Source: Eubacteriaceae bacterium (lineage in GTDB: Bacteria; Bacillota; Clostridia; Peptostreptococcales; Anaerovoracaceae). From it: a stretch of 64,000 nucleotides of DNA. The notes under the pieces were generated by a model. That model was not told the origin of the DNA and ran no database searches. It worked only from the letters and a program-made list of their open reading frames with translations. The position numbers and the translations under genes were made by a program. The DNA lies in NCBI GenBank assembly GCA_902362805.1, contig CABIXY010000002.1:434001-498000 (forward strand), given 5' to 3'. This document shows positions 40,834-50,163 of this stretch, in pieces; positions within the stretch are counted from its first letter, which is position 1; each line of letters starts with the position of its first letter.

Positions 40834-41759
40834 AGATCGCATTTATGGGAACCCCGGACTTTGCTGTTCCCGTTTTGAAAGGAATCATCAAGGCTGGTCA
40901 TGAGGTCGGCTGTGTGATTACCCAACCGGATAAAGCAAAAAACAGGGGGAAGAAAGTACAGTTTACGCCGGTAAAGGAATTGGCTGTTGCTAATGGAATA
41001 GAGGTCCTGCAGCCTGAGAAAATTAAGGACAGCCAGGAAACCGTAGGATTTCTTAGAAATTATGAGCCTGATATTATCGTAGTCGTAGCTTATGGTCAGA
41101 TTATTCAAAAAGAAGTGCTGGAACTTCCCAAGTTTGGCTGCATCAATGTGCATGCATCTCTGCTGCCGAAGCTGCGGGGCGCTTCTCCTATACAGCATGC
41201 GATTTTGCAGGGAGAAGAGCGAACTGGCGTAACGATTATGCAGATGGGAGCAGGGCTTGATACTGGTGATATGCTCAGTAAGGCGGGAACTATGGTTGGA
41301 ATGAAGAACTGCCAGCAGCTCCACGATGAATTGGCGCAGCTTGGAGCAGACCTTTTGATTGAGACCTTGCCTAAAATCGAAGCGGGGACAATCACACCTG
41401 AAAGACAAGACGATGCTTTCTCTACCTATGCAGGAATGATTGCTAAACAGGATGGAAAAATAGATTTTGAGAAGACACCTGTGGAAATTGAGAGACAGAT
41501 CAGAGCCTTTGATCCCTGGCCAGGCGCCTATTGCCAATACGGAGGCGGACAGATGAAAATCTGGCAGGCTCAATGCCTGAATCAGAACTCCGATGCCGAA
41601 AACGGTACGATTGTAGATGTTTCTGATGAGGGGATTGATATCTGCTGCGGCGGCAGTATTCTGCGCATCACAGAAATCCAGCTTCCGGGTAAAAAAAGAG
41701 TAGATGTAAGATCTTATTTAAGGGGTAATAAGATTGAAAAAAATACGTTATTAGGATAA
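40830..41759 (+). CDS. fmt: Methionyl-tRNA formyltransferase
   Basis: A 309-residue enzyme formylating initiator Met-tRNA. N-terminal formyltransferase motifs are FMGTPDFAVPVL, VVAYGQII, NVHASLLPKLRGASPIQHAI and MGAGLDTGDM. The C-terminal OB-like domain includes the IRAFDPWPGAY segment. It overlaps def by 4 bases. A nested inverted repeat without a T-run (41778-41815) follows, before the next gene. Confidence 0.96.
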   Translation: MKIAFMGTPDFAVPVLKGIIKAGHEVGCVITQPDKAKNRGKKVQFTPVKELAVANGIEVLQPEKIKDSQETVGFLRNYEPDIIVVVAYGQIIQKEVLELPKFGCINVHASLLPKLRGASPIQHAILQGEERTGVTIMQMGAGLDTGDMLSKAGTMVGMKNCQQLHDELAQLGADLLIETLPKIEAGTITPERQDDAFSTYAGMIAKQDGKIDFEKTPVEIERQIRAFDPWPGAYCQYGGGQMKIWQAQCLNQNSDAENGTIVDVSDEGIDICCGGSILRITEIQLPGKKRVDVRSYLRGNKIEKNTLLG

Positions 41760-41834
41760 AATAAAGATATACAGAAAGCGTTGGCTGCAATTTATCTCAA
41801 AAATTGAGACAACGCGATTAGGGGGGTAATGAAA

Positions 41835-42548
41835 ATGTTTTTTTACTATGACACAAGTATCATCATACTGATTCCGGCAATGATTTTTGCAATGGCTGCC
41901 CAGGGAATGGTGAAACGCGCTTTCAGCAGATATGGAAAGGTGAAAAACGCTCGTAATATAACAGGGGCTGAGGCAGCGAGGAGCGTGCTTGATTCCAATG
42001 GCCTTCAGGATGTGGTAGTCAGGCAGATCAGGGGAAGCTTGACCGACAATTATGATCCCAGAAGCAAAGTTCTGAGTCTTTCTCAGGATGTATATGGCGT
42101 AAATTCAGTCAGTGCCGTCAGCGTCGCCTGTCACGAGGCAGGTCATGCTATACAGCACGCCAGAGGTTATATTCCTTTAAAAATTAGAAATGGCATTGTT
42201 CCTGTCGTTAATTTCGCGTCGAAGCTGACCTGGCCTTTGCTAGTAATCGGCATTGTTCTTTTGGCGGCAGGCAGTTACGAAATGAGTTATTGGGGAAACA
42301 CGTTGTTCAACATTGGGGTAATCGCGTTTGCCGCCATCATCGTATTCCATCTGATTACCTTGCCAGTAGAGTTCAACGCAAGTCACAGAGCCATTATTCA
42401 GATGGAAGAATTAGCGTTAGTTGCACCGGAGGATATAGCTGGATCAAAGAAAGTTCTGCGGGCGGCAGCCATGACCTATATAGCGGCATTGGCTGTAGCT
42501 GTGGCTAACTTGCTGCGTATCCTTGCTATAAGAGGTAGGAGTGATTGA
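41835..42548 (+). CDS. Membrane zinc metallopeptidase (YugP/Zn_peptidase_2 family)
   Basis: A 237-residue membrane protein of the neutral zinc metallopeptidase family. The zinc motif is CHEAGHAIQHA (HExxH). There is one N-terminal helix and two more after the active site (WPLLVIGIVLLAAGSY, IGVIAFAAIIVFHLI), and a last near the C-terminus. The nearby VEFNASHRA motif supplies the third-ligand region. ATG 41835 is preferred over ATG 41829, as GGGGGG is 8 bases before it. It is followed closely by rsmB, as in many clostridia. Confidence 0.9.
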   Translation: MFFYYDTSIIILIPAMIFAMAAQGMVKRAFSRYGKVKNARNITGAEAARSVLDSNGLQDVVVRQIRGSLTDNYDPRSKVLSLSQDVYGVNSVSAVSVACHEAGHAIQHARGYIPLKIRNGIVPVVNFASKLTWPLLVIGIVLLAAGSYEMSYWGNTLFNIGVIAFAAIIVFHLITLPVEFNASHRAIIQMEELALVAPEDIAGSKKVLRAAAMTYIAALAVAVANLLRILAIRGRSD

Positions 42549-42550
42549 GT

Positions 42551-43837
42551 ATGGATATCAACCGGAAAACAGCTTATAACACACTTTTAGAAATGGAAAC
42601 CAATCAGGCTTATTCTAATATTGAACTGAATAAGCAGATTGGTGAATTGCAGCCGGATTCTCCCGCTTTCGTCAGAGAGCTTGTTTACGGCGTCATCGAA
42701 AATAGAGTGTATCTTGACCATATTTTACAGCAGCTGATACCAAAAGGCCTGAAAGGTCTGAAGAAACAGACTCTGACATTACTTCGCATGGGTCTTTATC
42801 AGCTTATTTTCATGGATTCCGTCCCTGACTATGCAGCAGTAAATGAGATTGTGAAGATGGCGAGAAGACTGGTTCCGGGCAGAGACGGATTTGTCAATGG
42901 CGTTTTACGCGGCTATAACAAGAAAAAAGACCAGCTTGAAATGCCAGATTATGACACAAACCCAATTGGATATTTATCATTGAAATACTCCTTTGCGGAG
43001 TGGATTGTAAAGCTTTGGAACGAACAGTACGGTTTGGAAAAGGCAGAGCAGCTCCTGGCGGCATCCAACAGTAAACCGCCAGTTTCCATCAGAGTAAACC
43101 GTCTGAAAATCAGTCGTAAAGATCTGGCTGAAAGATTGAGCGGAAAAGGCTTTGAGGTAGAGCATGGAAGGCTCAGTGAAAGATCACTTTTTGTGAAAGG
43201 AAGTGGACTTCTGAGCACAGAGGAATTCGAGAGCGGTCTTTTCTCAGTACAAGACGAATCTTCGATTTTGGCAGCCGAGATTTTGGCGCCGAAGAGTGGA
43301 GAAACCATCATCGACGTCTGTGCGGCTCCTGGCGGCAAGACCTTAGCAATTTCAGAAATCATGGCCAATACGGGCCGCGTTTTGGCATTTGATATATATG
43401 AACACAAATTAGAACTTTTGAAGAAGGAAACCCAGCGTTTGGGTATCTCTATTATTGAAACGGGAGAGCACGACGGCACTCTTTTATGCGAAAAATTGGT
43501 TCAATCGGCAGACAGAGTTCTCGTCGACGGGCCTTGCTCGGGCCTTGGAGTAATCAGAAGAAAACCGGAAATCAAATACAAAGAACTTGAAGATGACGGC
43601 AGAGAACTTGCGGATAAGCAGTTGGCAATACTGGAGACAGCTAGTCAATATGTGAAAAAAGAAGGATTTTTGCTCTACAGTACATGTACGGTAAACAAGA
43701 TAGAAAATGCAGAAGTGGTGAGCAGATTTCTGCGTAAACATAAAGAATATGAACTGGTTAGAAGCAGACAGCTTTTACCTGGGGTAGATGAAACCGATGG
43801 CTTTTTCATCTGCAAGATGAGAAGGCGCGGCAGTTGA
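42551..43837 (+). CDS. rsmB: 16S rRNA (cytosine-967-C5)-methyltransferase
   Basis: A 428-residue RsmB (Sun) enzyme. An N-terminal NusB-like RNA-binding domain (about 1-140) is followed by a SAM methyltransferase domain. SAM motif VCAAPGGKTLAISE, the first catalytic-type motif DGPCSGLGVIRRKPE and the second YSTCTVNKIENAEVV carry the two cysteines of m5C enzymes. ATG 42551 (AGGAG 10 bases upstream) is preferred to TTG 42545. It is upstream of prpC and prkC; rlmN, often between them, is absent. Confidence 0.94.
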   Translation: MDINRKTAYNTLLEMETNQAYSNIELNKQIGELQPDSPAFVRELVYGVIENRVYLDHILQQLIPKGLKGLKKQTLTLLRMGLYQLIFMDSVPDYAAVNEIVKMARRLVPGRDGFVNGVLRGYNKKKDQLEMPDYDTNPIGYLSLKYSFAEWIVKLWNEQYGLEKAEQLLAASNSKPPVSIRVNRLKISRKDLAERLSGKGFEVEHGRLSERSLFVKGSGLLSTEEFESGLFSVQDESSILAAEILAPKSGETIIDVCAAPGGKTLAISEIMANTGRVLAFDIYEHKLELLKKETQRLGISIIETGEHDGTLLCEKLVQSADRVLVDGPCSGLGVIRRKPEIKYKELEDDGRELADKQLAILETASQYVKKEGFLLYSTCTVNKIENAEVVSRFLRKHKEYELVRSRQLLPGVDETDGFFICKMRRRGS

Positions 43838-43849
43838 AAGGAGATTTAA

Positions 43850-44593
43850 ATGGAAGTTGGTTTCAAAACTGACAAGGGCAGGAGACGCAGCAACAATGAA
43901 GACGCTTGTTTTGTTATGAAGAAAGACAAAGTCTTTATCGTCGCAGATGGAGTCGGTGGAAACAATTCGGGGGAAATAGCCAGCAGGCTTGCGGTAAATG
44001 AAATCGCAAATTACGTTGAAACCCATCCTTTGCGTGAAATACAATCAGTAGAACAGGTGCAGGTCTATTTTGAAGACTGCTTAAAAAATGCAAATTTCAA
44101 AGTGTTGGAACTGTCCCAGCGGATAGAGGCTAACAAAGGTATGGCGACGACGGTGGTCTGCGCATATGTTCAAGGAAATACCATTTACATAATAAACGTA
44201 GGTGATAGCAGAGCGTATGTGTTTCGTGATGATGTTCTACAACAGATAACAGAAGACCATACCTATGTAAATACACTGCTGAAAGCTGGTCTGATTTCTG
44301 AAGACGAAGCGATAAACCATGAAAATAAGAACATGATAACAAGGGCTGTAGGCGCAGATTATACGGTTGATGCAGATTTCTTCTCTCTGCCTATCAGGGC
44401 GGACGACATCGTATTGATTTGTACAGACGGACTTTATGGAGAAGTTGGCGAAGAACAATTGATTGCAGTGCTGAAAGAAGAAAAATCCATGACAGACATT
44501 TGTAATGAACTGGTAGAGATGGCAAATGAAAACGGTGGCAGTGATAACATTACTATGGTAGTCTTGAAAGTTACGGAGGAAGATATCAAATGA
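43850..44593 (+). CDS. prpC: PP2C-family serine/threonine phosphatase (PrpC/Stp)
   Basis: A 247-residue metal-dependent phosphatase. PP2C motifs are visible: KGRRRSNNEDACF (metal Asp region), VADGVGGNNSGEIAS, GMATTVVCAYV, NVGDSRAYVFRD, EDHTYVN and GGSDNITMVVLKV at the end. It reverses phosphorylation by PrkC, which starts within its stop codon (4-base overlap). Together they control cell-wall and translation functions. Confidence 0.95.
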   Translation: MEVGFKTDKGRRRSNNEDACFVMKKDKVFIVADGVGGNNSGEIASRLAVNEIANYVETHPLREIQSVEQVQVYFEDCLKNANFKVLELSQRIEANKGMATTVVCAYVQGNTIYIINVGDSRAYVFRDDVLQQITEDHTYVNTLLKAGLISEDEAINHENKNMITRAVGADYTVDADFFSLPIRADDIVLICTDGLYGEVGEEQLIAVLKEEKSMTDICNELVEMANENGGSDNITMVVLKVTEEDIK

Positions 44594-46371
44594 GTAAATT
44601 ACTTGCAGGCAGATATGAACTAATTGAAAAAATCGGCGAAGGCGGTATGGCGGTAGTCTATAAGGCCAGATGCAGACTGCTCAATCGATATGTTGCTATC
44701 AAAATACTGCGTCCTGAATTCACAAAAGATGCGCAGTTTGTAGAAAATTTTAAGCGTGAATCCCAGGCAGCAGCGGGACTTCAGCATCCCAATATCGTCA
44801 GCGTCTATGATGTCGGTAAAGAAGGCAATATTCACTTTATCGTCATGGAACTGATCGACGGCCGTCCACTCAGCGATATCATTGAAGAGCGGGCGCCGAT
44901 GGATTACAAGACCTCTATTGAGATTATCAAACAGGTTGCTTCTGCCCTCAGTGTGGCACATCGAAATCATATCATACACAGAGATGTAAAACCGCATAAC
45001 ATCATGATTACGAAAGACGGCATGGCTAAACTGGCGGATTTTGGTATCGCAAAGGCTGTCAGTGATTCGACGCTGGTTACGGAAACCAGCAGAGTGATTG
45101 GATCTGTCCATTACTTTTCGCCGGAACAGGCGAGAGGTGCCTATGTAGATGAGCGCTCAGATATTTATTCTCTGGGCATCGTTCTCTATGAGATGCTGAC
45201 TGGACAGGTTCCTTTTGATGGAGAGAATCCCGTACAGGTCGCTTTGATGCATATCAATGACGAGATTACGCCGCCGTCTGAACTGGTTCCGGGCATTCCG
45301 CCAGCTCTCGAAAAGCTGGTAATGAAGGCTACAGACAAGTATCAGTCGAATCGTTACAAATCTGCTGATGAATTTTTGGAAGATCTTGACAATATAGAAT
45401 TTGTTACGAAAATGGTAGGCAATTCCGTTTTTGCGGCATCTGACGTGGAAGAGTTTCAGGAGATGAACCGCCGCAAGGAAGTGGAGGAGGTACTGCCTAA
45501 ATCCAAGGAAAAACCGGTCAAGAAAGTAAAAAACAAGCCGGCCAAGGAAAAAGCTGCAAACAACAATAAGAAAAAGATGATTATCGCTTCTGTAGTTGGT
45601 GCGGCAGTGGTCATCGCCGCCGTTTTCGGCGTGTTATACGCCCTTGGAGTCATCGGCGGCGGATTGAAAGCACCGGATCTGACGGGTAAAACTTATGAAG
45701 AAGCAGAAGAAATCTTAGAGAAGATGGATCTGAAGATTAAGAAGGGTGACGATGTTCCGAGTGACGAGGTGGAAGAAGGTAAAATCGCACATCAGACGCC
45801 AGACGCCAATGAGAAAGTTGAAAAAGGGGATACCATCACCGTCATGATCAGTTCGGGGAAAGAGAAAACCATTGTGCCAGATTTAATTGGAGACATGTTT
45901 GATGAATCCACAGTCAAAGCGGCCTTGGAAGCTGCCGGGCTTAAGTTTGGTGATGTGCGGGAAGACGATAGCGATAAGGAGAAGGGTACAATTATTGCAT
46001 TAAGTCCAGGTGCTAATGATGAAGTCGACGCCGGCACGGAAGTGACGATTGTGATCAGTAATGGTTCGCAGTATAAAGAAGAGAAAACAGTTCCATATGT
46101 GACGGGTCTTACCGTGGAAGAAGCGACCAAAAAATTGAAAAAAGAAGGATTTAAGGTCAATACTGAATATGCGGAAAGCACAACTTATTCCAAAGGTATC
46201 GTCATTAACCAAGATCCGTCTGCCGAGACGAAAGCAGAAGAAGGAAGCACTGTTACAATCACCGTCAGCAAGGGGGCGCCGGTTGTCGCACCGCCGGATG
46301 AGCCCGATGAACCTGATGAGCCTGACGACGGCGGTGACGATGAAAACACCGCTAATGGAAATGAGGGTTAA
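44590..46371 (+). CDS. prkC: PASTA-domain serine/threonine kinase (PrkC/Stk)
   Basis: A 593-residue transmembrane kinase. The kinase domain (about 1-270) has IGEGGMAVVYKA, VAIKILRPEF, catalytic HRDVKPHN and DFGIAKA. After a basic linker there is one membrane helix (about 330-355). Three PASTA domains follow outside (about 358-425, 426-495 and 496-565), which sense peptidoglycan or lipid II. The tail is a short acidic, proline-rich stretch (DEPDEPDEPDDGGDD). It overlaps prpC by 4 bases and is followed by rsgA, the conserved order. Confidence 0.96.
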   Translation: MSKLLAGRYELIEKIGEGGMAVVYKARCRLLNRYVAIKILRPEFTKDAQFVENFKRESQAAAGLQHPNIVSVYDVGKEGNIHFIVMELIDGRPLSDIIEERAPMDYKTSIEIIKQVASALSVAHRNHIIHRDVKPHNIMITKDGMAKLADFGIAKAVSDSTLVTETSRVIGSVHYFSPEQARGAYVDERSDIYSLGIVLYEMLTGQVPFDGENPVQVALMHINDEITPPSELVPGIPPALEKLVMKATDKYQSNRYKSADEFLEDLDNIEFVTKMVGNSVFAASDVEEFQEMNRRKEVEEVLPKSKEKPVKKVKNKPAKEKAANNNKKKMIIASVVGAAVVIAAVFGVLYALGVIGGGLKAPDLTGKTYEEAEEILEKMDLKIKKGDDVPSDEVEEGKIAHQTPDANEKVEKGDTITVMISSGKEKTIVPDLIGDMFDESTVKAALEAAGLKFGDVREDDSDKEKGTIIALSPGANDEVDAGTEVTIVISNGSQYKEEKTVPYVTGLTVEEATKKLKKEGFKVNTEYAESTTYSKGIVINQDPSAETKAEEGSTVTITVSKGAPVVAPPDEPDEPDEPDDGGDDENTANGNEG

Positions 46372-46383
46372 CGGTAACAACGT

Positions 46384-47250
46384 ATGAAAGGATTAATCAT
46401 AAAAGGAATCGGCGGTTTTTACTATGTAAAAACCGCTGAAGGCGTTTATCAGGCAAAAGGACGAGGAATATTCAAAAAAGATGGTATCACCCTTGCCGTA
46501 GGGGATAACGTAGATCTCGAAGTCCTGCCTGACGGAGACGGAGTCATCAATACTATTGAGGAACGAAAGAATCACTTTATCAGACCGCCTATTGCAAACG
46601 TTGATTGCTTTATCGTGGTCTTTGCGGCAGCAAAGCCAAAGCCTAATTTTACGGTTATAGACAAGTTTCTAATTATGGCGGAACAAAACGACATTGATCC
46701 TATACTCTGTATCAACAAATGCGATTTGGTCTCTGAAGAGGATTTAAAAGAGATACAATCAATTTATGCGTCTGTTTATCCAGTCATCACAGCCAGTGGA
46801 AAGACGGGAATGGGGATTGACCAGCTTCTGCGTCGCATCGAAGGAAGAAAAGCCGCCTTTGCAGGCCCTTCTGGTGTTGGGAAATCAACTATTACCAACT
46901 TAATCATACCAGAGGCTAATATGGAGACGGGGACGGTGAGTCAAAAGACGGACAGAGGCAGACACACGACTAGACATGTAGAAATTTTCGAAGTTCTGGG
47001 TGGTGGTTTCGTCTTCGATACACCGGGATTCACTTCTTTTGACATTCTGGAAGCCGAAGAGGATGATTTAGCCGATTATTACCCAGAAATTGCCGCCTAC
47101 AAAGGACAGTGCAGGTTTGATGACTGCAGGCACAAGAGCGAACCGGGATGCAAGGTGTTGGAGGCAGTGAACGAGGGACGGATTCATAAAGTGAGATATG
47201 AATCCTACCTCATGAACTTAGAAGAAATAAAAAAACGTAAAAAGTATTAA
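46384..47250 (+). CDS. rsgA: Ribosome small-subunit-dependent GTPase A
   Basis: A 288-residue circularly permuted GTPase acting in 30S maturation. An N-terminal OB fold is followed by the permuted G-motifs: G4 NKCDLV, G1 GPSGVGKSTI and G3 DTPGF. A C-terminal zinc site is CRFDDCRHKSEPGC. RsgA is a known partner of the PrkC system. Its stop overlaps an upstream ATG of the rpe frame. Confidence 0.95.
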   Translation: MKGLIIKGIGGFYYVKTAEGVYQAKGRGIFKKDGITLAVGDNVDLEVLPDGDGVINTIEERKNHFIRPPIANVDCFIVVFAAAKPKPNFTVIDKFLIMAEQNDIDPILCINKCDLVSEEDLKEIQSIYASVYPVITASGKTGMGIDQLLRRIEGRKAAFAGPSGVGKSTITNLIIPEANMETGTVSQKTDRGRHTTRHVEIFEVLGGGFVFDTPGFTSFDILEAEEDDLADYYPEIAAYKGQCRFDDCRHKSEPGCKVLEAVNEGRIHKVRYESYLMNLEEIKKRKKY

Positions 47251-47270
47251 TGAACAATGGAGAACAGATT

Positions 47271-47924
47271 ATGAAAAAATTAGCCCCATCGATACTATCT
47301 GCCGATTTTTCCAGACTGGGAGAACAGGCCAGCCAGATCAGTCAGGCAGGCGCAGATTATGTGCATGTAGATGTGATGGACGGTCATTTTGTACCTAACA
47401 TCAGTTTTGGCGCCGCTGTGATGAAATCTTTAAACAAGTGGAACACCAGCCCCTATGATGTCCATCTGATGATTGAACACCCGGATGATTACTTAGCTGA
47501 TTTTGTAACAGAAAAGACAGAATATATCGTCGTACATCAAGAAGCCTGCGTACATCTGCATCGTACACTGCAGAACATCAAATCGAAAGGCGTAAAATGC
47601 GGTGTCGCTATCAATCCAGCAACGCCAGTGTCCACCTTAGATTGCATTTTAGAGGATGTTGACTTAGTCTTAGTGATGTCAGTCAACCCTGGTTTCGGCG
47701 GTCAAAAGTTCATCCCCGCCGCCATAGAGAAAATCAAGCAGCTAGACCAGCAGAGAAAGAAAAACGGGTATGGGTATGTAATCGAAATTGACGGCGGCAT
47801 CAGTTTAGATAATATAAGAGAGGTGGCAGCTGCCGGCTGCGACATCTTTGTAGCAGGATCTGCCGTCTTCGGTGCAGAGGATATAGAAAAACGAGTGAAA
47901 GAATTTAAAGAACGCCTGGAATAA
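47271..47924 (+). CDS. rpe: Ribulose-phosphate 3-epimerase
   Basis: A 217-residue TIM-barrel enzyme of the pentose phosphate pathway. Motifs are LAPSILSADFSRLGEQ, HVDVMDGHFVPNISFG, DVHLMIEHPDDYL, VMSVNPGFGGQKFIP, EIDGGIS and FVAGSAVFG. ATG 47271 is preferred (GGAG 8 bases upstream) over ATG 47250. The stop codon lies in a 17-bp terminator hairpin. thiN, which often follows, is absent. Confidence 0.95.
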   Translation: MKKLAPSILSADFSRLGEQASQISQAGADYVHVDVMDGHFVPNISFGAAVMKSLNKWNTSPYDVHLMIEHPDDYLADFVTEKTEYIVVHQEACVHLHRTLQNIKSKGVKCGVAINPATPVSTLDCILEDVDLVLVMSVNPGFGGQKFIPAAIEKIKQLDQQRKKNGYGYVIEIDGGISLDNIREVAAAGCDIFVAGSAVFGAEDIEKRVKEFKERLE

Positions 47925-47950
47925 TTGATATTCCAGGCGTTCTTTGCTAT
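47907..47950 (+). terminator. Terminator overlapping the rpe stop codon
   Basis: A perfect 17-bp stem (47907-47923 with 47929-47945, beginning AAAGAACGCCTGG) with a 5-base loop; the stem's end TTCTTT gives the T-run. Confidence 0.9.
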
Positions 47951-48012
47951 TCCCTCATTTCTGCCATTTGTATATATTGGAAACCTCGTTGACGTGAATT
48001 TTCAAAAAACTG

Positions 48013-48041
48013 TTGATGATACAAACGAAATGTGTTAAAGT
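48013..48041 (+). promoter_or_regulatory. Promoter of the zinc-finger/HTH regulator gene
   Basis: TTGATG (48013-48018), 17 bases, TAAAGT (48036-48041) with TGT before it (extended -10). The AT-rich palindrome TTATTA/TAATAA follows at about 48046-48066 and could be an operator. Confidence 0.6.
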
Positions 48042-48089
48042 TTATTTATTAGTAAACGAATAATAAATTTGTTTGAAAGTGGAGATGCT

Positions 48090-48617
48090 ATGGAATTTAA
48101 AGAACTGACATTAGAAGAATTAACTCTCGGGTATGCCAAATCAGCACAGGATGCATCATGTACCTGCATTTTTTGCGGCGAAATATATGAAGAGGGAATT
48201 GTCTATCGTTCTCGGGGCAGGATGGTTACTGCAGAAAGAGCAGTGCAGGAGCACATCTTTGATCAGCACGGCGGTGTCTTTCGCGGCTTATTGAATTTGG
48301 ACAAGCAAGTCAACGGTTTATCCCAGATTCAAAAAGATGTGCTTACGGGAATGTATTTAGAAAAAGACAATAAACTAATTTGTGAAGAAATGGGAATCAG
48401 CGCCGCCACGGTGAGAAGTCACAAGTTCAATTTACAGAAATCAAAGAGAGAAGCGAAAATTCTATTGGCCCTGTTAGAACAGATCGAAGATGAATCAATC
48501 GTTAAACAGCGAAAAATAATAGAAGGGGAAACCCCAGCAGAAGAGGAGCTGCCAGTGAAAAAAGATTTCAGCGGCAATACCCTCCACCCTTTCTTTACAC
48601 AATACAATTTAAAATAA
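48090..48617 (+). CDS. Probable transcriptional regulator with zinc-finger-like N-terminus and LuxR-type HTH
   Basis: A 175-residue protein. The N-terminal part has a cysteine site (CTCIFCGEIYEEG and a later HIFDQH) that could bind zinc. The middle is a helix-turn-helix of LuxR/sigma-70 region 4 type (LSQIQKDVLTGMYLEKDNKL, EEMGISAATVRSHKFNL). The C-terminus (LHPFFTQYNLK) resembles the start of DUF2087-type regulators. ATG 48090 follows GTGGAG. It has its own promoter and precedes a peptide-use operon, which it may control. The ligand is unknown. Confidence 0.65.
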   Translation: MEFKELTLEELTLGYAKSAQDASCTCIFCGEIYEEGIVYRSRGRMVTAERAVQEHIFDQHGGVFRGLLNLDKQVNGLSQIQKDVLTGMYLEKDNKLICEEMGISAATVRSHKFNLQKSKREAKILLALLEQIEDESIVKQRKIIEGETPAEEELPVKKDFSGNTLHPFFTQYNLK

Positions 48618-48639
48618 CAGCCAAAGAGGAGGCGGTAAC

Positions 48640-50163
48640 GTGACTTATGCATCAAAGCTACGAGAATTTAAAGAATTGATCAGTAAAATTGAATACATCA
48701 AGTACACCATGAACTCTTTGGTTTATTGGGACAAGATTACATATATGCCCAAAGATGGCATCGAATATAGAAGTAAGGTCATGTCTTTTATGGCAAATGA
48801 ACAATATAAACTTTTGACCAGCAATCAGTTTGATGATTATCTCAAATTCTTTGACGGACACAAAGAAAATGATGTTGTCACAGAATCCATGATCAAAAGA
48901 ATTAAACGGAATTCAGCTTATGTAAATCGCATTCCAGAAAAAGAATATCAGGAGTACATCGAGCTGATCGCTGTAGCAGAACAGGTGTGGGAAGAGGCCA
49001 AGGCAAAGGCTGATTTTCACCTGTTCGAACCTTATCTGGAATCAATCGTAGAAACCTTTATCCGCTTTGCAGAATATTGGGGCTATGCAGATGACCCTTA
49101 CGATGCACTGCTGGGCTATTACGAAGAAAATTTGACTGTCAGTGAAGTTGATGCACTGACAGAGGAAATCAAGAAATTTCTGATAGATTTTACAAAGGAA
49201 ATACAGGAAAGCGGGGAGAAACGGCAGCATATCAAATTACCGTCGGTAGAGGGAAGCCGGCAGCAAGCCTTATGGGAAATCATGCTGTCAGATTTGGGCT
49301 TCCAGTTCCATGCAGGCAGGGTGGATATCGGAGCCCATCCTACCATACTGGCAAATTCACCTTCTGACGTGAGAATCGTCAATTCCTATCAAGAAGACGA
49401 TTTGAAAACGGGAATTTTTAATGTCCTGCACGAAGGGGGAAGAGGCATTTATCAGCAGTCGATTAATAAGGAATTGTTAGGGACTTTTTTGGCAGAAGGT
49501 GCGTCCTTTGCCCTAGAAGAGGCTATCGGGAGACTGTACGAAAATGTCATCGGACGCAATAAAGGTTTTTGGACTTTTTTTCATCCGAAACTGACAAAAC
49601 TGATCCCGGAACTGGCAACGGTCAGCGCGCAGGAGATCTTCGAAGATGTGAACTTCTTACAGCCGTCTTTAATTCGCTTAGACGCAGATGAATTGACTTA
49701 TACACTTCATGTCATCATTCGTTATGAACTGGAAAAGGATTTGATCAACAGACGGATTAAAGTCAGTGAGCTGCCAGCTCTTTGGAAAGAAAAGTATGAA
49801 AAGTATCTGGGGATTACTCCCTCTAATGACAGAGAGGGGATTTTACAGGACATCCATTGGGCGGCAGGTTATATCGGCTATTTTCCTCTCTACTTTGTAT
49901 CCAACATTGCAGCGACACAACTTACAGCCAGCATCGAAAGAGAACACGGCAGCTTTGATCAGCTTCTAGCAGACGGCCATTTCGACACGATTAACGACTG
50001 GCTTGCCGAACATATCTTTCAATATGGAGCAGTCTATTCCTTTGATCAGCTCATGGAGGCAGCGGCGAAAGAGCCTCTCAATCCAAAATATTATATCGAC
50101 TACTTGCGGAAGAAATATTCCGAGGTATATAAATTAAATCTAAAGGAGAAAGCAAATGAGTAA
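48640..50163 (+). CDS. M32-family carboxypeptidase homologue with degenerate zinc motif
   Basis: A 507-residue protein of the M32 (thermostable carboxypeptidase) family, starting at GTG 48640 behind GAGGAGG. The fold hallmarks are intact: ILANSPSDVRIVNSYQEDD, RLDADELTYTLHVIIRYELE and DIHWAAGYIGYFPLY. However the HExxH zinc motif is H264-E-G-G-R268, so the second zinc histidine is Arg, and the HESQSR motif has become EEAIGR (293-298). It is therefore probably not a normal zinc carboxypeptidase. It overlaps the MFS transporter gene by 8 bases and forms a peptide-related operon with it and a PepX-like enzyme. Confidence 0.88.
   Translation: MTYASKLREFKELISKIEYIKYTMNSLVYWDKITYMPKDGIEYRSKVMSFMANEQYKLLTSNQFDDYLKFFDGHKENDVVTESMIKRIKRNSAYVNRIPEKEYQEYIELIAVAEQVWEEAKAKADFHLFEPYLESIVETFIRFAEYWGYADDPYDALLGYYEENLTVSEVDALTEEIKKFLIDFTKEIQESGEKRQHIKLPSVEGSRQQALWEIMLSDLGFQFHAGRVDIGAHPTILANSPSDVRIVNSYQEDDLKTGIFNVLHEGGRGIYQQSINKELLGTFLAEGASFALEEAIGRLYENVIGRNKGFWTFFHPKLTKLIPELATVSAQEIFEDVNFLQPSLIRLDADELTYTLHVIIRYELEKDLINRRIKVSELPALWKEKYEKYLGITPSNDREGILQDIHWAAGYIGYFPLYFVSNIAATQLTASIEREHGSFDQLLADGHFDTINDWLAEHIFQYGAVYSFDQLMEAAAKEPLNPKYYIDYLRKKYSEVYKLNLKEKANE

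Noticed and set aside
41778..41815. Nested inverted repeat between fmt and the metallopeptidase gene as a terminator
   Set aside because: Stems GCGTTG/CAACGC and TCTCAA/TTGAGA are present, but no T-run follows; its role is unclear.
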